A stretch of 64,000 nucleotides of DNA from Streptomyces bacillaris (GTDB lineage: Bacteria > Actinomycetota > Actinomycetes > Streptomycetales > Streptomycetaceae). The stretch lies in NCBI RefSeq assembly GCF_003268675.1, contig NZ_CP029378.1:2294001-2358000 (forward strand), in the 5' to 3' direction. The notes beneath the pieces were generated by a model that did no database searches, had not been told where the DNA came from, and was given only the letters and a program-made list of their open reading frames with translations. Positions 37,008 to 46,092 of this stretch are shown here, one piece after another. The position numbers were made by a program, and so were the translations under genes. The stretch's first letter is position 1; each line of letters opens with the position of its first letter.

Positions 37008-38771
37008 ATGGAGTCCGGTGGACAGTTCGGAGCTGCGGGGCAGGACGCGGGCGGGCAGGGAGCGGACGGGCGCGGGCACGGAGCCGCGCCCGGGGCCGGG
37101 GCCGGTGGTGCCGTTCCGCCGCCGCCTGTCGGGCCGCCCGGGTTCGGGCCGCCTCCCTCCGGGCCGTCCTCCTTCGGGGCTCCGCCGCCTCCGGACCGGC
37201 CGCCTGCTGTCGGGCCGCCGCCTGCTGGGGCCGGGTTGCGGGCCGTTGCGGCCGGGGTGCTCAATCTGAGTGGGCTGGGGCTCGGGTATGCGTTGCTGGG
37301 GCGGTGGGGGCGGGCCGTTGCGTGCTGGGTCGCCACCGGGGTGCTGCTTCTTGTGGCGTTGCCCGCCGAGCCGGACGGGGTGCCTGCCCGGTGGGTCGTC
37401 GTCTATGGGGTTCTCGTCGCTCTTGCCGCTGTCGACGGGGCGCGGATCGCCTTGCGGTCGGCCGTCGGCGGGTCGTGGCGGCCGGTGGTGGCGGTCGGGC
37501 TGGGGGTCGTGCTGCTGGCGGTCCCGGCCGGTGGGGTGGTGGCGTACGGGGCCGCGCGGGACGAGGCGCGGGAGGAGATGCTGCTGGACCGGCTGGAGAG
37601 CGGGGACCGGCGGGTGGCCGCCGCGTCCGGGCAGCCGTTCGGGGCGGCGAAGGGGGAGTACGAGAAGGCTCTCGGCGTCTACCGTGCGCTCGACCGGGAC
37701 CACCCGGACTCCCGGGCCGCCGGGCTCGTGCCGGACCGGCTCAAGGACTACTACGACGCCGTCTCCTCCCCGTACGCCGAGAAGCGGCACTGCGAGGCCG
37801 TCGAGCCGTTGACGTATCTGCGGAGTCTGCCGGGGACCGTGGACCGGGGGCTGCTGGGCGAGCTGGCCGGGTGGCCGGACGGGCCGCTCGCGGAGTCGCT
37901 GTACGCGTGCGGGGTCTCGCGGCTGGGCGGGAGTTCGCCCGGAGGGGCGGCGGAGTTCGGGGAGTTGCTGCGTACGTTCCCCGAGTCCGAGCCCGCGCGG
38001 CAGGTGGCCCCGGTGCTCGGTGAGCGGATCGACGGGCGGGTCGCGGAGGTGAAGGGCGACGATCCGTGCGCGGCCGCCGAGGCGTTGCGGGGGCTGCGGA
38101 CCACCGTCGCCGCCCTGCCCGCCCAGCACGTGCCGGGGCTGAGTGCCAAGGCCGGCAAGGGAGTTCAGGACGGGGACTACGCCTGCGGGGTCGACCGGTT
38201 CGAGGAGGGGAAGTTCAGCCAGGCCAAGCTGACCCTGGACCGCTTCGCCCGTACCCACAACAACGACGGGCGGGCCGCGCAGGCCCGGAAGATCGCCATC
38301 GCCGCCGAGATAGCCGCCGCCCGGCCGGCCGCGGGCAAGCGGCTGCCGCCGTCCGGGGACCCCGGCGGGCCCCGCATGGAGCTGGTCATCAGCAACGACG
38401 CGCCCAACGGGGTCGAGGTCCTCTACACCGGGCCGGTCACCGGCACCGTCACGCTGAAGCCCTGCGGCGACTGCAAGCGGTACAGCGCGGCGACCGGTTC
38501 CACGCTCGCCTGCAAGGTCAGCGGCAAGAACTACCCCAAGGCCCGGCTCCAACTGCCCGCGGGCGACTACCACTTCCTCTACAAGCACGGTACGGGCGCC
38601 TCGTCCCGGGTGGACAGTTACGCGGCGGGGTCGAAGGTCCGGCCCGGGTACACGTACACCAGCTGCACCTACGTCATCGAACGCAGCCTGCTGGAGCCCC
38701 GGCTGCCCGCCCTGCCCGACCTCCTCGAACCCACCTCGCTCAGCCTTCCTCGCGCGGGTTCTTCTCGATGA
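37008..38771 (+). CDS. Membrane protein with proline-rich N-terminus and TPR-like extracellular region
   Basis: 587 residues from the ATG at 37008. Residues 1-75 are rich in Gly/Pro. Three or four membrane helices (about 78-175) include NLSGLGLGYALLGRWGRA. The remainder is helical with repeated Ala/Glu-rich units suggestive of tetratricopeptide repeats (EKALGVYRALDRDHPDS, KFSQAKLTLDRFARTHNN), ending in a Cys-containing beta domain (VTLKPCGDCKRYSA, YTSCTYV). It is convergent with the Ser/Thr kinase gene and their 3' ends overlap by 32 bases. Function unknown; possibly a kinase substrate or sensor (inference). Confidence 0.75.
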   Translation: MESGGQFGAAGQDAGGQGADGRGHGAAPGAGAGGAVPPPPVGPPGFGPPPSGPSSFGAPPPPDRPPAVGPPPAGAGLRAVAAGVLNLSGLGLGYALLGRWGRAVACWVATGVLLLVALPAEPDGVPARWVVVYGVLVALAAVDGARIALRSAVGGSWRPVVAVGLGVVLLAVPAGGVVAYGAARDEAREEMLLDRLESGDRRVAAASGQPFGAAKGEYEKALGVYRALDRDHPDSRAAGLVPDRLKDYYDAVSSPYAEKRHCEAVEPLTYLRSLPGTVDRGLLGELAGWPDGPLAESLYACGVSRLGGSSPGGAAEFGELLRTFPESEPARQVAPVLGERIDGRVAEVKGDDPCAAAEALRGLRTTVAALPAQHVPGLSAKAGKGVQDGDYACGVDRFEEGKFSQAKLTLDRFARTHNNDGRAAQARKIAIAAEIAAARPAAGKRLPPSGDPGGPRMELVISNDAPNGVEVLYTGPVTGTVTLKPCGDCKRYSAATGSTLACKVSGKNYPKARLQLPAGDYHFLYKHGTGASSRVDSYAAGSKVRPGYTYTSCTYVIERSLLEPRLPALPDLLEPTSLSLPRAGSSR

Positions 38772-40560
38772 CCTTGCCGTTCAGCTCGGCGGTGAGGTAG
38801 GCGCCGCCGTACTTGTCGGAGACGTAGACGCGCAGCACCGGGCGGTCGCCGTGGAAGGGCGACGACGGGTCCACGATCACGTAACTGCTCTCCGGCTCCG
38901 GGATGTTGAGCGTCGTCCTGGCCGTCCGCAGCAGGGCGGGCAGGGCGTCCCAGTTCACCGAATCCAGGTCGACCGGCTTGTCCCCGGACATGAGCGTGCC
39001 GCCCATGTCGTCGTTCTTCGCCTGGCCGTCCCGGTAGGTGAAGCGGTCGTAGAGGCGGGAGTTGGACTTCAGCGGCGCCTTGGCGGAGGCGTGCTTGTCG
39101 TAGAGGGTGAAGTCGGTGACCTTCGTCCCGCCCATCAGCGGCTTCAGCCCCGCGATGGCCTGCCGCGCCCCCTGCGGGGTGAGCAGGTCGGTGACGGCCT
39201 CCGCCCCGTCGTCGCCGTCGTCGTCCGCCCCCGGCTCCTCGTCGTCCGCCACCGGTCGGCCCGCCGCGCTGGGCGGCGGGGCGCTGCGGGCGTTGGCCGG
39301 GGCGCTCGCCGTGGTCTCCGGGCCGCCTCCGCCCTTGGCGCTGTCGTCTCCCCCGCCCCGGAAGTACGAGGGGTCGATCATCCAGAAGACGCCCACCAGC
39401 ACAGCCGCCGAGACGATGGTCCCGAGCGTGCTGATCACCCGGGTCCGGCGCTGGAGGCGGTGTCTGCGCTCCTCGTCGTCGGTGACCGTCGGGACCGTCG
39501 CCGAGGACGGGGCCCCGGCCGGAGGCGTGGGCGGGGTTGCGTACGGGTTGTTCGCGTACGGGTTGCGCGGGGCGTCCACCGGGGTCGCGAACGCCTGCGG
39601 GTGGCCGAACCCGGTCGGCGGCCGCGTCGGTTGCGCGGGGGACGGCGGCGGTGATCCGTAGGCGCTTCTGGGGTCGGGCGTGGGCGGTACGGGAGTGGGC
39701 TGTACGGGGGTGGCCGTCGGGCTCGTCGCCGCCTCGGCCAGCATCCGGTCCAGGGTGGCGGCGTCCGGGCGGGCCGGGATGTCCCGGGTCAGCAGCGCCT
39801 TCAGTACGGGGGCGAGCGCCCCGGCCCGTACCGGCGGGGGGACCTCCTCGTCGAGCACGGCGGCCAGGGTGGCGAGCGTGGTGGCCTTGCGCAGCGGGTG
39901 GTGGCCCTCGACCGCGACGTACAGCATCATGCCGAGCGACCAGAGGTCCGAGGACGGGTCGCCCTCGGTGCCCCGGATGCGCTCGGGGGCTATGTAGTCG
40001 GGCGAGCCGATGAGGGCGCCCGTCATGGTGAGGCTGGTCGACTCGCGGATCGCGGCGATGCCGAAGTCCGTGAGGACCGGGCGGCCGTCGGGGCGCAGCA
40101 GGACGTTGGCGGGCTTGACGTCGCGGTGCTGGATGCCGGAGGCGTGGGCGGCGACCAGGGCGGAGAGGATGCCGCGCCCCAGCTCTGCGGCCTCGGCCGG
40201 GTCCATCGGCCCTTCGGCCAGCCGGTCCTGGAGCGAGGAGCCGGCCACCAGCTCCATCACGATCCAGGGGTAGCCGTCCTCGCCCGGGTCGACGATGTGG
40301 TGGACGGTGACCACGTTCGGGTGGTCCAGGCGGGCCAGGGCGCGGGCCTCGCGCAGGACCCGGGCGCGCAGGGTGCGGGCGCCCTCCGGGTCGTACTCCG
40401 CGAGCGCCGGGTCCGGGGGCCGCACCTCTTTGAGGGCGACGTCGCGGTGGAGCGCCTCGTCGCGGGCGCGCCAGACCATGCCCATGCCGCCACTGCCGAG
40501 CCGCTCCACCAGGGTGAAGCGGCCGTCGATCACCCGTCCCGAGGGGGCCTCTTCGCTCAT
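38740..40560 (-). CDS. Membrane-anchored Ser/Thr protein kinase (PknB family)
   Basis: 606 residues. The intact kinase domain (about 14-275) has a glycine loop LGSGGMGMVW, catalytic Lys44 in VALKEV, HRDVKPANVLL with Asp147, DFG with Asp165 and the activation segment GSPDYIAPERI. A Pro/Ala-rich juxtamembrane region is followed by one membrane helix (about 372-392) and an extracellular domain without PASTA repeats that ends VIVDPSSPFHGDRPVLRVYV. ATG at 40560 after a short GC-rich gap. Probably senses an envelope signal. Confidence 0.92.
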   Translation of the reverse strand: MSEEAPSGRVIDGRFTLVERLGSGGMGMVWRARDEALHRDVALKEVRPPDPALAEYDPEGARTLRARVLREARALARLDHPNVVTVHHIVDPGEDGYPWIVMELVAGSSLQDRLAEGPMDPAEAAELGRGILSALVAAHASGIQHRDVKPANVLLRPDGRPVLTDFGIAAIRESTSLTMTGALIGSPDYIAPERIRGTEGDPSSDLWSLGMMLYVAVEGHHPLRKATTLATLAAVLDEEVPPPVRAGALAPVLKALLTRDIPARPDAATLDRMLAEAATSPTATPVQPTPVPPTPDPRSAYGSPPPSPAQPTRPPTGFGHPQAFATPVDAPRNPYANNPYATPPTPPAGAPSSATVPTVTDDEERRHRLQRRTRVISTLGTIVSAAVLVGVFWMIDPSYFRGGGDDSAKGGGGPETTASAPANARSAPPPSAAGRPVADDEEPGADDDGDDGAEAVTDLLTPQGARQAIAGLKPLMGGTKVTDFTLYDKHASAKAPLKSNSRLYDRFTYRDGQAKNDDMGGTLMSGDKPVDLDSVNWDALPALLRTARTTLNIPEPESSYVIVDPSSPFHGDRPVLRVYVSDKYGGAYLTAELNGKVIEKNPREEG

Positions 40561-40722
40561 GCGCCGTAGCGTACGGGGGACGTACGACAGGGGGGAGCCG
40601 GGGCCGGAAGTCGGACGCGGCAGCCCCTGCGCGGCGGGGCGCGGGGCGGGGCGGGGCGCGGGGCCGGGTGCCCGGCGGGTGCGCGAGAGGGGCGCGGGCG
40701 GGTCGGGCCGAGGCGCGGCGGG

Positions 40723-41877
40723 TCAGGCCGAGGCGCGTTTGCGCGGCGCGGATGCCGTCTTCTTGGTGCCCTTCGCGGGGGTCTTCCCACCGCTCTTGGC
40801 CGTGCTCTTGGTGGCGGACTTGGCGGTGCTCTTCGTGGCGGTCCCGGCGGTGCTCTTCGCCGTGCCCCGGCCGCTCGTCCTCTTCGCGGAGGACGATGTC
40901 GTCTTCCGCTGCTTCTGCGTCGTCCTCCCGGCCGTGGACGAGCCGGACGCCGTCGACTTCTTCGCGCCCGTCTCCTTGGGAGTCGACTTCGTCCGTGCCG
41001 CCGTCGACTTCTTCGCCGCCCTCTTCTTGATGGGGTGGACCTTCGCCATGTCCCCCTCGGCCCCGGCCTCTTCGTCCTCCTCGTCCTCCTGCCCCTCCCC
41101 TCGCGACTTCTTCGCCGCGCGGACGCTGCTCTCCAGCGCCGCGATCAGGTCGATGACCTTGCCGCCGCCAGGCTCCTGCGACTCCGAGGGCTCCACCGCC
41201 TCCCCCGACGCCTTCGCCGCGATCAGTTCCTCCACCGCCTCCCGGTAGTCGTCGTGGAGGCTGTCCATGTCGACCTCACCGAGGGTGTCCATCAGGGCGT
41301 CCGCCAGGTCGAGTTCGGCGTCGCGGACCGTGACGTCGCCCTCCGGGGCGACCCCCTCGGGGGCCCGGATCTCGTCGGGCCAGAGGAGCCCGTGCATGGC
41401 GATCACGTCGTCCACGACCCGGAGCATGCCGAGCCGTTCGCGACCGCGCAGGGCGAACTTGGCGACGGCCACCTTGTTGCTGCGCTTGAGGGCCTCGCGC
41501 AGCAGGGTGTAGGGCTTGGCCGCCGGGACCCCGTTGGCGGAGAGGTAGTACGCCGTGTCCATCTGGAGCGGGTCGATCTCGTCGGCTGGCACGAAGGCGA
41601 CGATCTCGATGGTCTTGGCCGTGGGCAGCGGGAGCTGGGCCAGATCCTCGTCGGTGATCGGGATCATCGTGCCGTCGGCGTCCTCGTACGCCTTGCCGAT
41701 CTCGCCGCCGGACACCTCCTCCTCGTCCAGCTCACAGACCTTCCGGTACCGGATCCGGCCACCGTCGGCGAGGTGGATCTGCCGGAAGTGGATCGAGTGG
41801 TTCTCGGTGGCGTTGACCAGCTTGATGGGGATGCTGACCAGCCCGAAGGAGATCGCGCCGTTCCATATGGACCTCAC
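40723..41877 (-). CDS. ku: Ku protein for non-homologous end joining
   Basis: 384 residues. The conserved ring-forming Ku core (about 1-260) begins SIWNGAISFGLVSIPIKL and contains KVCELDEEEVSGGEIGKAYE. The last 125 residues are a Lys/Ala/Thr/Ser-rich tail (KKSTAARTKSTPKE, TKSTAKSATKSTAKS) typical of actinobacterial Ku and likely to bind DNA. GTG start with AAAGGGG upstream. It is divergent from the LigD polymerase gene across 91 bases, so a shared promoter region is likely. Confidence 0.95.
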   Translation of the reverse strand: MRSIWNGAISFGLVSIPIKLVNATENHSIHFRQIHLADGGRIRYRKVCELDEEEVSGGEIGKAYEDADGTMIPITDEDLAQLPLPTAKTIEIVAFVPADEIDPLQMDTAYYLSANGVPAAKPYTLLREALKRSNKVAVAKFALRGRERLGMLRVVDDVIAMHGLLWPDEIRAPEGVAPEGDVTVRDAELDLADALMDTLGEVDMDSLHDDYREAVEELIAAKASGEAVEPSESQEPGGGKVIDLIAALESSVRAAKKSRGEGQEDEEDEEAGAEGDMAKVHPIKKRAAKKSTAARTKSTPKETGAKKSTASGSSTAGRTTQKQRKTTSSSAKRTSGRGTAKSTAGTATKSTAKSATKSTAKSGGKTPAKGTKKTASAPRKRASA

Positions 41878-41968
41878 CGTTCACCCCTTTACGCCCGCTC
41901 CCTGTACCCGTATGTCCGCGAAGGAGGGCTTGAGCAGATTTTCGTACGGTTCGTGTGACTCTTATCGT

Positions 41969-42868
41969 ATGACGCCGATCACGGAGGTGGAGGGGCGGCG
42001 CCTCTCGCTGAGCAATCTCGACAAGGTGCTCCATCCGGCCACCGGCACCACCAAGGGCGAGGTGCTGCACTACTACGCGGCCACGGCGGCGGGCGCGATC
42101 CTGCCCCATCTGCGCGACCGCCCGGTCTCCTTCCTGCGCTATCCGGACGGGCCCGGGGGCCAGGTCTTCGTCACCAAGAATCCGCCGCCCGGTACACCCG
42201 ACTGGGTGCGCACCACCCCCGTCCCCCGGAGCGAGGACCCGGGCGCCCGGCAGGTGATGATCCAGGATCTGGCCTCGCTGATGTGGGCGGCCAACCTGGT
42301 GGTGGAGTTCCATACCCCGCAGTGGCGGGCGGACGCCCCGGAGATCGCGGACCGGATGGTCTTCGACCTGGACCCGGGCTCCCCCGCGACCGTCGTGGAG
42401 TGCTGTGCGGTGGCCCGCTGGCTGCGGGAGCGGCTCGCCGCCGACGGACTGTTCGCGTACGGGAAGACCTCCGGCTCCAAGGGGCTGCACTTGCTGGTCC
42501 CGCTGGAGCCGGCCCCGGCCGCCGAGGTGTCCGCGTACGCCCGGCGGCTCGCGGTGGAGGCGGAGGACGCCCTGCCCGACCTGGCCCTGCACCGGATGAA
42601 GCGCGCCCTGCGGCCGGGCAAGGTCTTCGTCGACTTCAGCCAGAACTCCGCGTCGAAGACCACCGCCACGCCCTACACCCTGCGGGCCAGGGCCGAGCCC
42701 ACCGTCTCCGCGCCGGTCACCTGGGACGAGATCGAGGGGTGCCGGACCCCGGAGGCGCTGGTGTTCCGGGCGGACGACATGGCCGGGCGGCTGGAGCGGT
42801 ACGGGGACCTGCTCGGGCCCCTCCTCGACCCGGACCGGGCCCGGCCCCTGCCGCCGGGTCCGGGCTGA
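41969..42868 (+). CDS. ligD: LigD-type polymerase/primase domain protein
   Basis: 299 residues, polymerase module only, without the nuclease or ligase domains of full LigD. Motifs: LSNLDKVLHPATGTTKGEVLHYY, DRPVSFLRYPDG, the metal-binding DLDPG (VFDLDPGSP), the SGSKGLHLLVPL histidine motif and VFVDFSQN. It fills gaps with ribonucleotides or deoxynucleotides at breaks bridged by Ku, and needs a separate ligase. ATG 41969 has no ribosome site; the mRNA may be leaderless. Confidence 0.92.
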   Translation: MTPITEVEGRRLSLSNLDKVLHPATGTTKGEVLHYYAATAAGAILPHLRDRPVSFLRYPDGPGGQVFVTKNPPPGTPDWVRTTPVPRSEDPGARQVMIQDLASLMWAANLVVEFHTPQWRADAPEIADRMVFDLDPGSPATVVECCAVARWLRERLAADGLFAYGKTSGSKGLHLLVPLEPAPAAEVSAYARRLAVEAEDALPDLALHRMKRALRPGKVFVDFSQNSASKTTATPYTLRARAEPTVSAPVTWDEIEGCRTPEALVFRADDMAGRLERYGDLLGPLLDPDRARPLPPGPG

Positions 42869-43295
42869 CCTCCTGGGGCCCCTCCCCGACCGATCACGAC
42901 GGGACTCCCGGCCGGACCCGCCCGATCCCGACGGGACTCCCCCTGGCCGCGCCCGGCTCCGTACGGCCTGATCCCGACCGGACCCCCGGACGGTCCCGGC
43001 CTGATCCCGACCGGCGGTCCGGCCTGATCCGGGCGTACGGCGTCGGCCGCGCCGGGGCTCGTTTCCGCTGTTTCACAGGCTGCTCACAGGCCGTGGGGAT
43101 GCCATTGCGTCATGGCAGGGTCATGACCTGGTCACGGCATGAGGAAAGGCCACAAGTGACGGGTGGATTGTCGGAGCCGTAGTGCACACTCTGCGCAGGC
43201 GCTTTCTTCGGGATACGCCGACAGGGGTGCGGGGAACAGGTGTGCGGGGGCGGGAGAAGCCTCCGGACACTGCCGTGACGTGGGGAGGGGATGGC
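42869..43295. other. Intergenic region with GC-rich near-repeats
   Basis: Related blocks of CGATCMCGACGGGACTCCC (42889 and 42929 areas) and CTGATCCCGACCGG (42968 and 43005 areas) fill the first half. The second half, from about 43080, is less GC-rich, with CACAGGCTGCTCACAGGC, and probably carries the promoter of the following HEAT-repeat gene. I see no coding region. Confidence 0.5.
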
Positions 43296-45560
43296 GTGTT
43301 CTCGGGGATCGATGAGGTCGACTGGGCTTCGATGGAGCATGCCTACGGGCCCGCCGACGACGTGCCGGCGCTCCTGCGGGGGCTCGCCTCCGCCGATCCG
43401 GCGGAGCGGGAGAGCGCGCTCGACGGGATGTACGGGGCCGTGCACCACCAGGGGGACGTCTACGCCTGCACCCTCGCGTGCATCCCCTTCCTCTTCGAAC
43501 TCGCCGTCGACCCGGGCGTGCAGGACCGGGGCAGTGTGGTCGAGCTGCTCACCAGCATCGGCGGTTTCGATCTCGACGAGGACGACGAGGAGATCGACGA
43601 GGACGAGATCGAGGGCGCCGCGAACTACGCGATGGCGGCGGCCGCGGTCACCGCCGGGGCGGGGGTCTTCTTCGAGCTGATCGCGGATGAGGACCCCGGG
43701 GTGCGGCTGGCGGCCCCGCTGGCGCTCGCCACCCTGCACCGGCACCCCGTGCGGGTCCTGGCGCTGCTGCGGGAGCGGCTGCCGGTGGAGCCCGACAAGG
43801 AGGTGCGGCTCGCTCTCGTGGAGGCCGCCGGGCGGATCGCCCTGCGCCACCGGCCGCTGGCCGGGCAGGTGGCCCAGTGGCTGACCCTGCTGGTGGGCCG
43901 GGAGCGGGCACCGGGGCTGCGGCTCGCCGCGCTGGCCCAGCTGGCGCGCTGCTCGCCCGACGCGCTGCCCCGCGATGTGGTGCCCGTCGTGTCGGGGCTG
44001 CTGCGCGAGCTGCGTACGGGCCCGGGGTCCGGCCCCACCGGCCCCGAGCACGAGCCGTACCCGCGCCAGGGGCCGTACGAGCCCTACGAGCCGCAGCACG
44101 GACCCTACGAACCCCAGCACGCCTACGAACCGCACGAGCAGCTCGACCCGGACGGCGAGCCCGACCCCGACGCCGAGGCCGAGCCGGAGGCCGACCCGGT
44201 CGGTACGGCGGACGCCTCCCGGGCGGAGCAGGCCCCGGCGCCGACCCTGGTGGGCCAGTTGCGGGCGCTCTCCGCCCAGGAGAACGCCGGGCGCGGCGCC
44301 CCCTGGGCCGCCGATCTGCTGCGCACCCTGCACGTCGGCCTCGACGACCGGGTCGGCGACCGCACGGCCCTCCTCGTGGACCAGCTCCGCAGCCCCGACC
44401 GCTGGCAGCGCATCGACGCCGTACGGATGAGCGGCGGGCTGATACGGGCCTGGCGCGGCTCGTACGAGGAGTTGGTGGGGCTCGTCGGGGACCAGCTCTC
44501 CGACCCCGAGCCCCGGCTGGCCGAGGCCGCCTCCCACGTACTGGAGGAGCTGTTCTCGCTGGCGGCCCCCACTGCCGACGCCCTGGCGGCCCGGCTGGCG
44601 GCCGATCCGGGGGGCTGGGTGAAGGAGTGGGCCAGCGGTCCGCCGGGGCTCGGCTCCACCGTGAAGGCGCTGGCCCGGCTCGGGGACGCCCGCGCGGTGC
44701 CCGCCCTGGCGGCGGCCCTGGAGCTGCCGGAGGTGCCGCACGACGTGGGGTTCGCCGTCGCCCATCTCGGGGAGGCCGCCCTTCCGCTGGCCGGGGCGCT
44801 GCGGCGCAGGCTGGCCGGGGTGCCCCTGGACGAGGGGGCGTACGACCGGGCGAGCCCGTTACTGGCCGGGCTGACCGGGCTGCGGGCGGGCGAGGCGACC
44901 CCGGAGGTGCTGCGGGTGCTGCGCGGCGCACCGGCGTACCGGGGCGAGTGGCTGCGTACGGCGGCGCTGCGGGCGCTCGGCTCGTTCGGGCCCGCCGCCC
45001 GGGAGGCGGTGCCGGAGCTGCGGGCGATGCTCGGGCGCCCGGGGACGGCCACGGAGGCGGCCGAGGCGCTGTGGGCGGTGGCCGGGGACCGGGACGCGGT
45101 GCTGCCGGTGCTGGTCGAGGGGCTCGGCTCGGACCAGGTGCACGACCGGCGGGCGGCCGCGGCGGCGCTGGGGGCGCTCGGTCCGCAGGCGGCGGCGGTG
45201 GCGCCCCGGCTGCGCGGGCTGCTGGGCCATGACGAGCTCTGGCTGCGGGTGGACGCGGCGATAGCGCTCCGCAAGGTGTCGGGGCGGACGGAGGAGAGCA
45301 CCGGGGTGCTGCTGGACGCCTGGGAGAAGAACCGCCATGTCCGGGTCCGGGTGGCAGAATGCCTGGCGCGGACGGGGCCGGTCGACCCGGCGTCGACGAC
45401 GGCACAGGTGCTGCGCGCCGAACTCTCCTCCGTACGCCGTCACAACGCGCTGGACGGCGGGTACGGCAGCCATGACACCTACGAGGACGAGAAGCTCCTG
45501 GCGCTGTGCCGGCAGGCACTCCGGGGGACGGGGAAGACGGGGAGAGGGAGCACGGCATGA
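43296..45560 (+). CDS. HEAT-repeat protein with a Tyr/Pro-rich insertion
   Basis: 754 residues from GTG 43296, with GGAGGGG 7 bases upstream. Tandem HEAT/PBS-lyase-like helical repeats are visible throughout, as in DEDPGVRLAAPLALATL, PDKEVRLALVEAAGRIAL, DRRAAAAALGALGPQAAAV and RVRVAECLARTGP. Residues about 250-305 are a disordered insert with repeated EPQHGPYEP units, then an acidic stretch. An acidic DLDEDDEEIDEDEIEG patch lies near residue 90. Such scaffolds bind protein partners. It is coupled by ATGA overlap to a zinc-ribbon protein. Role unknown. An in-frame GTG at 43182 would add 38 unlikely residues. Confidence 0.8.
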   Translation: MFSGIDEVDWASMEHAYGPADDVPALLRGLASADPAERESALDGMYGAVHHQGDVYACTLACIPFLFELAVDPGVQDRGSVVELLTSIGGFDLDEDDEEIDEDEIEGAANYAMAAAAVTAGAGVFFELIADEDPGVRLAAPLALATLHRHPVRVLALLRERLPVEPDKEVRLALVEAAGRIALRHRPLAGQVAQWLTLLVGRERAPGLRLAALAQLARCSPDALPRDVVPVVSGLLRELRTGPGSGPTGPEHEPYPRQGPYEPYEPQHGPYEPQHAYEPHEQLDPDGEPDPDAEAEPEADPVGTADASRAEQAPAPTLVGQLRALSAQENAGRGAPWAADLLRTLHVGLDDRVGDRTALLVDQLRSPDRWQRIDAVRMSGGLIRAWRGSYEELVGLVGDQLSDPEPRLAEAASHVLEELFSLAAPTADALAARLAADPGGWVKEWASGPPGLGSTVKALARLGDARAVPALAAALELPEVPHDVGFAVAHLGEAALPLAGALRRRLAGVPLDEGAYDRASPLLAGLTGLRAGEATPEVLRVLRGAPAYRGEWLRTAALRALGSFGPAAREAVPELRAMLGRPGTATEAAEALWAVAGDRDAVLPVLVEGLGSDQVHDRRAAAAALGALGPQAAAVAPRLRGLLGHDELWLRVDAAIALRKVSGRTEESTGVLLDAWEKNRHVRVRVAECLARTGPVDPASTTAQVLRAELSSVRRHNALDGGYGSHDTYEDEKLLALCRQALRGTGKTGRGSTA

Positions 45561-45889
45561 TCATTTTCGGCACCAAGGGCTATCTGCACCAACTGGCCAT
45601 CCTGACGATGGTCTGCGGCTGGTGCGGCAATCCGGCCGCGCACACCCTGCGCAAGCGGGTCACGAAGTTCACGCTGTTCTTCATCCCGCTGTTCCCGTTC
45701 TCGACGAAGTACGCCACGCAGTGCACGTTCTGCGGCGGTGAGCAGCAGATATCGCAGGAGCAGGCCGATCAGCTCCTCGCCCAGCACGGGGCCGGTCCCG
45801 ACGGCCGGTCCGGACCGTCGGCGCAGCAGCCGGGCTTCACACAGCCGGGGCAGCCCGGTCAGCCGGGCCAGAGCCCGTTCCAGCGCTGA
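45557..45889 (+). CDS. Zinc-ribbon domain protein
   Basis: 110 residues. Two CxxC pairs, CGWCGN (about 20-23) and CTFCGG (about 56-59), make a zinc ribbon around a hydrophobic segment TKFTLFFIPLFPFSTKY. The C-terminus is a Gln/Gly/Pro tail (PGQPGQPGQ). Conserved in streptomycetes as a zinc-ribbon domain protein of unknown role. ATG 45557 overlaps the upstream stop by 4 bases, so the pair is probably co-expressed. Confidence 0.8.
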   Translation: MIIFGTKGYLHQLAILTMVCGWCGNPAAHTLRKRVTKFTLFFIPLFPFSTKYATQCTFCGGEQQISQEQADQLLAQHGAGPDGRSGPSAQQPGFTQPGQPGQPGQSPFQR

Positions 45890-45899
45890 GCGCGCTCCG

Positions 45900-45953
45900 G
45901 TCCACGGCTCTGAACACGCTCCGGTCCCGTCCACGGCTCTGAGCACGCTCCGG
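45900..45953. repeat. Two copies of a 25-base direct repeat
   Basis: Copies at 45900-45924 and 45929-45953 differ at one base. The shared end CGCTCCGG also appears at 45893 and 45971. They lie just after the zinc-ribbon gene in a 203-base gap without genes. Confidence 0.7.
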
Positions 45954-46092
45954 CCCCGGGGCGCTGGGCGCGCTCCGGCCGAGGCTCCCGGCGGGGCGGG
46001 AGGCGGCCGGTCACGTACAGGTACGAAGTGGGCATTGCGTACGGTCACGTCCTAGGGTGTAGGCCCCCCGTCGTCCACGAGAAGGGCCAGTC

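Noticed and set aside
36528..38588. A minus-strand open frame of 686 codons
   Set aside because: Opposes the membrane protein at 37008, which has clear helices and a sensible start. The antisense product is Pro/Arg-rich noise.
40573..40722. A gene between the Ser/Thr kinase and ku
   Set aside because: Only GGGGCGGGGCGCGG-type low-complexity sequence; open frames there are compositional.
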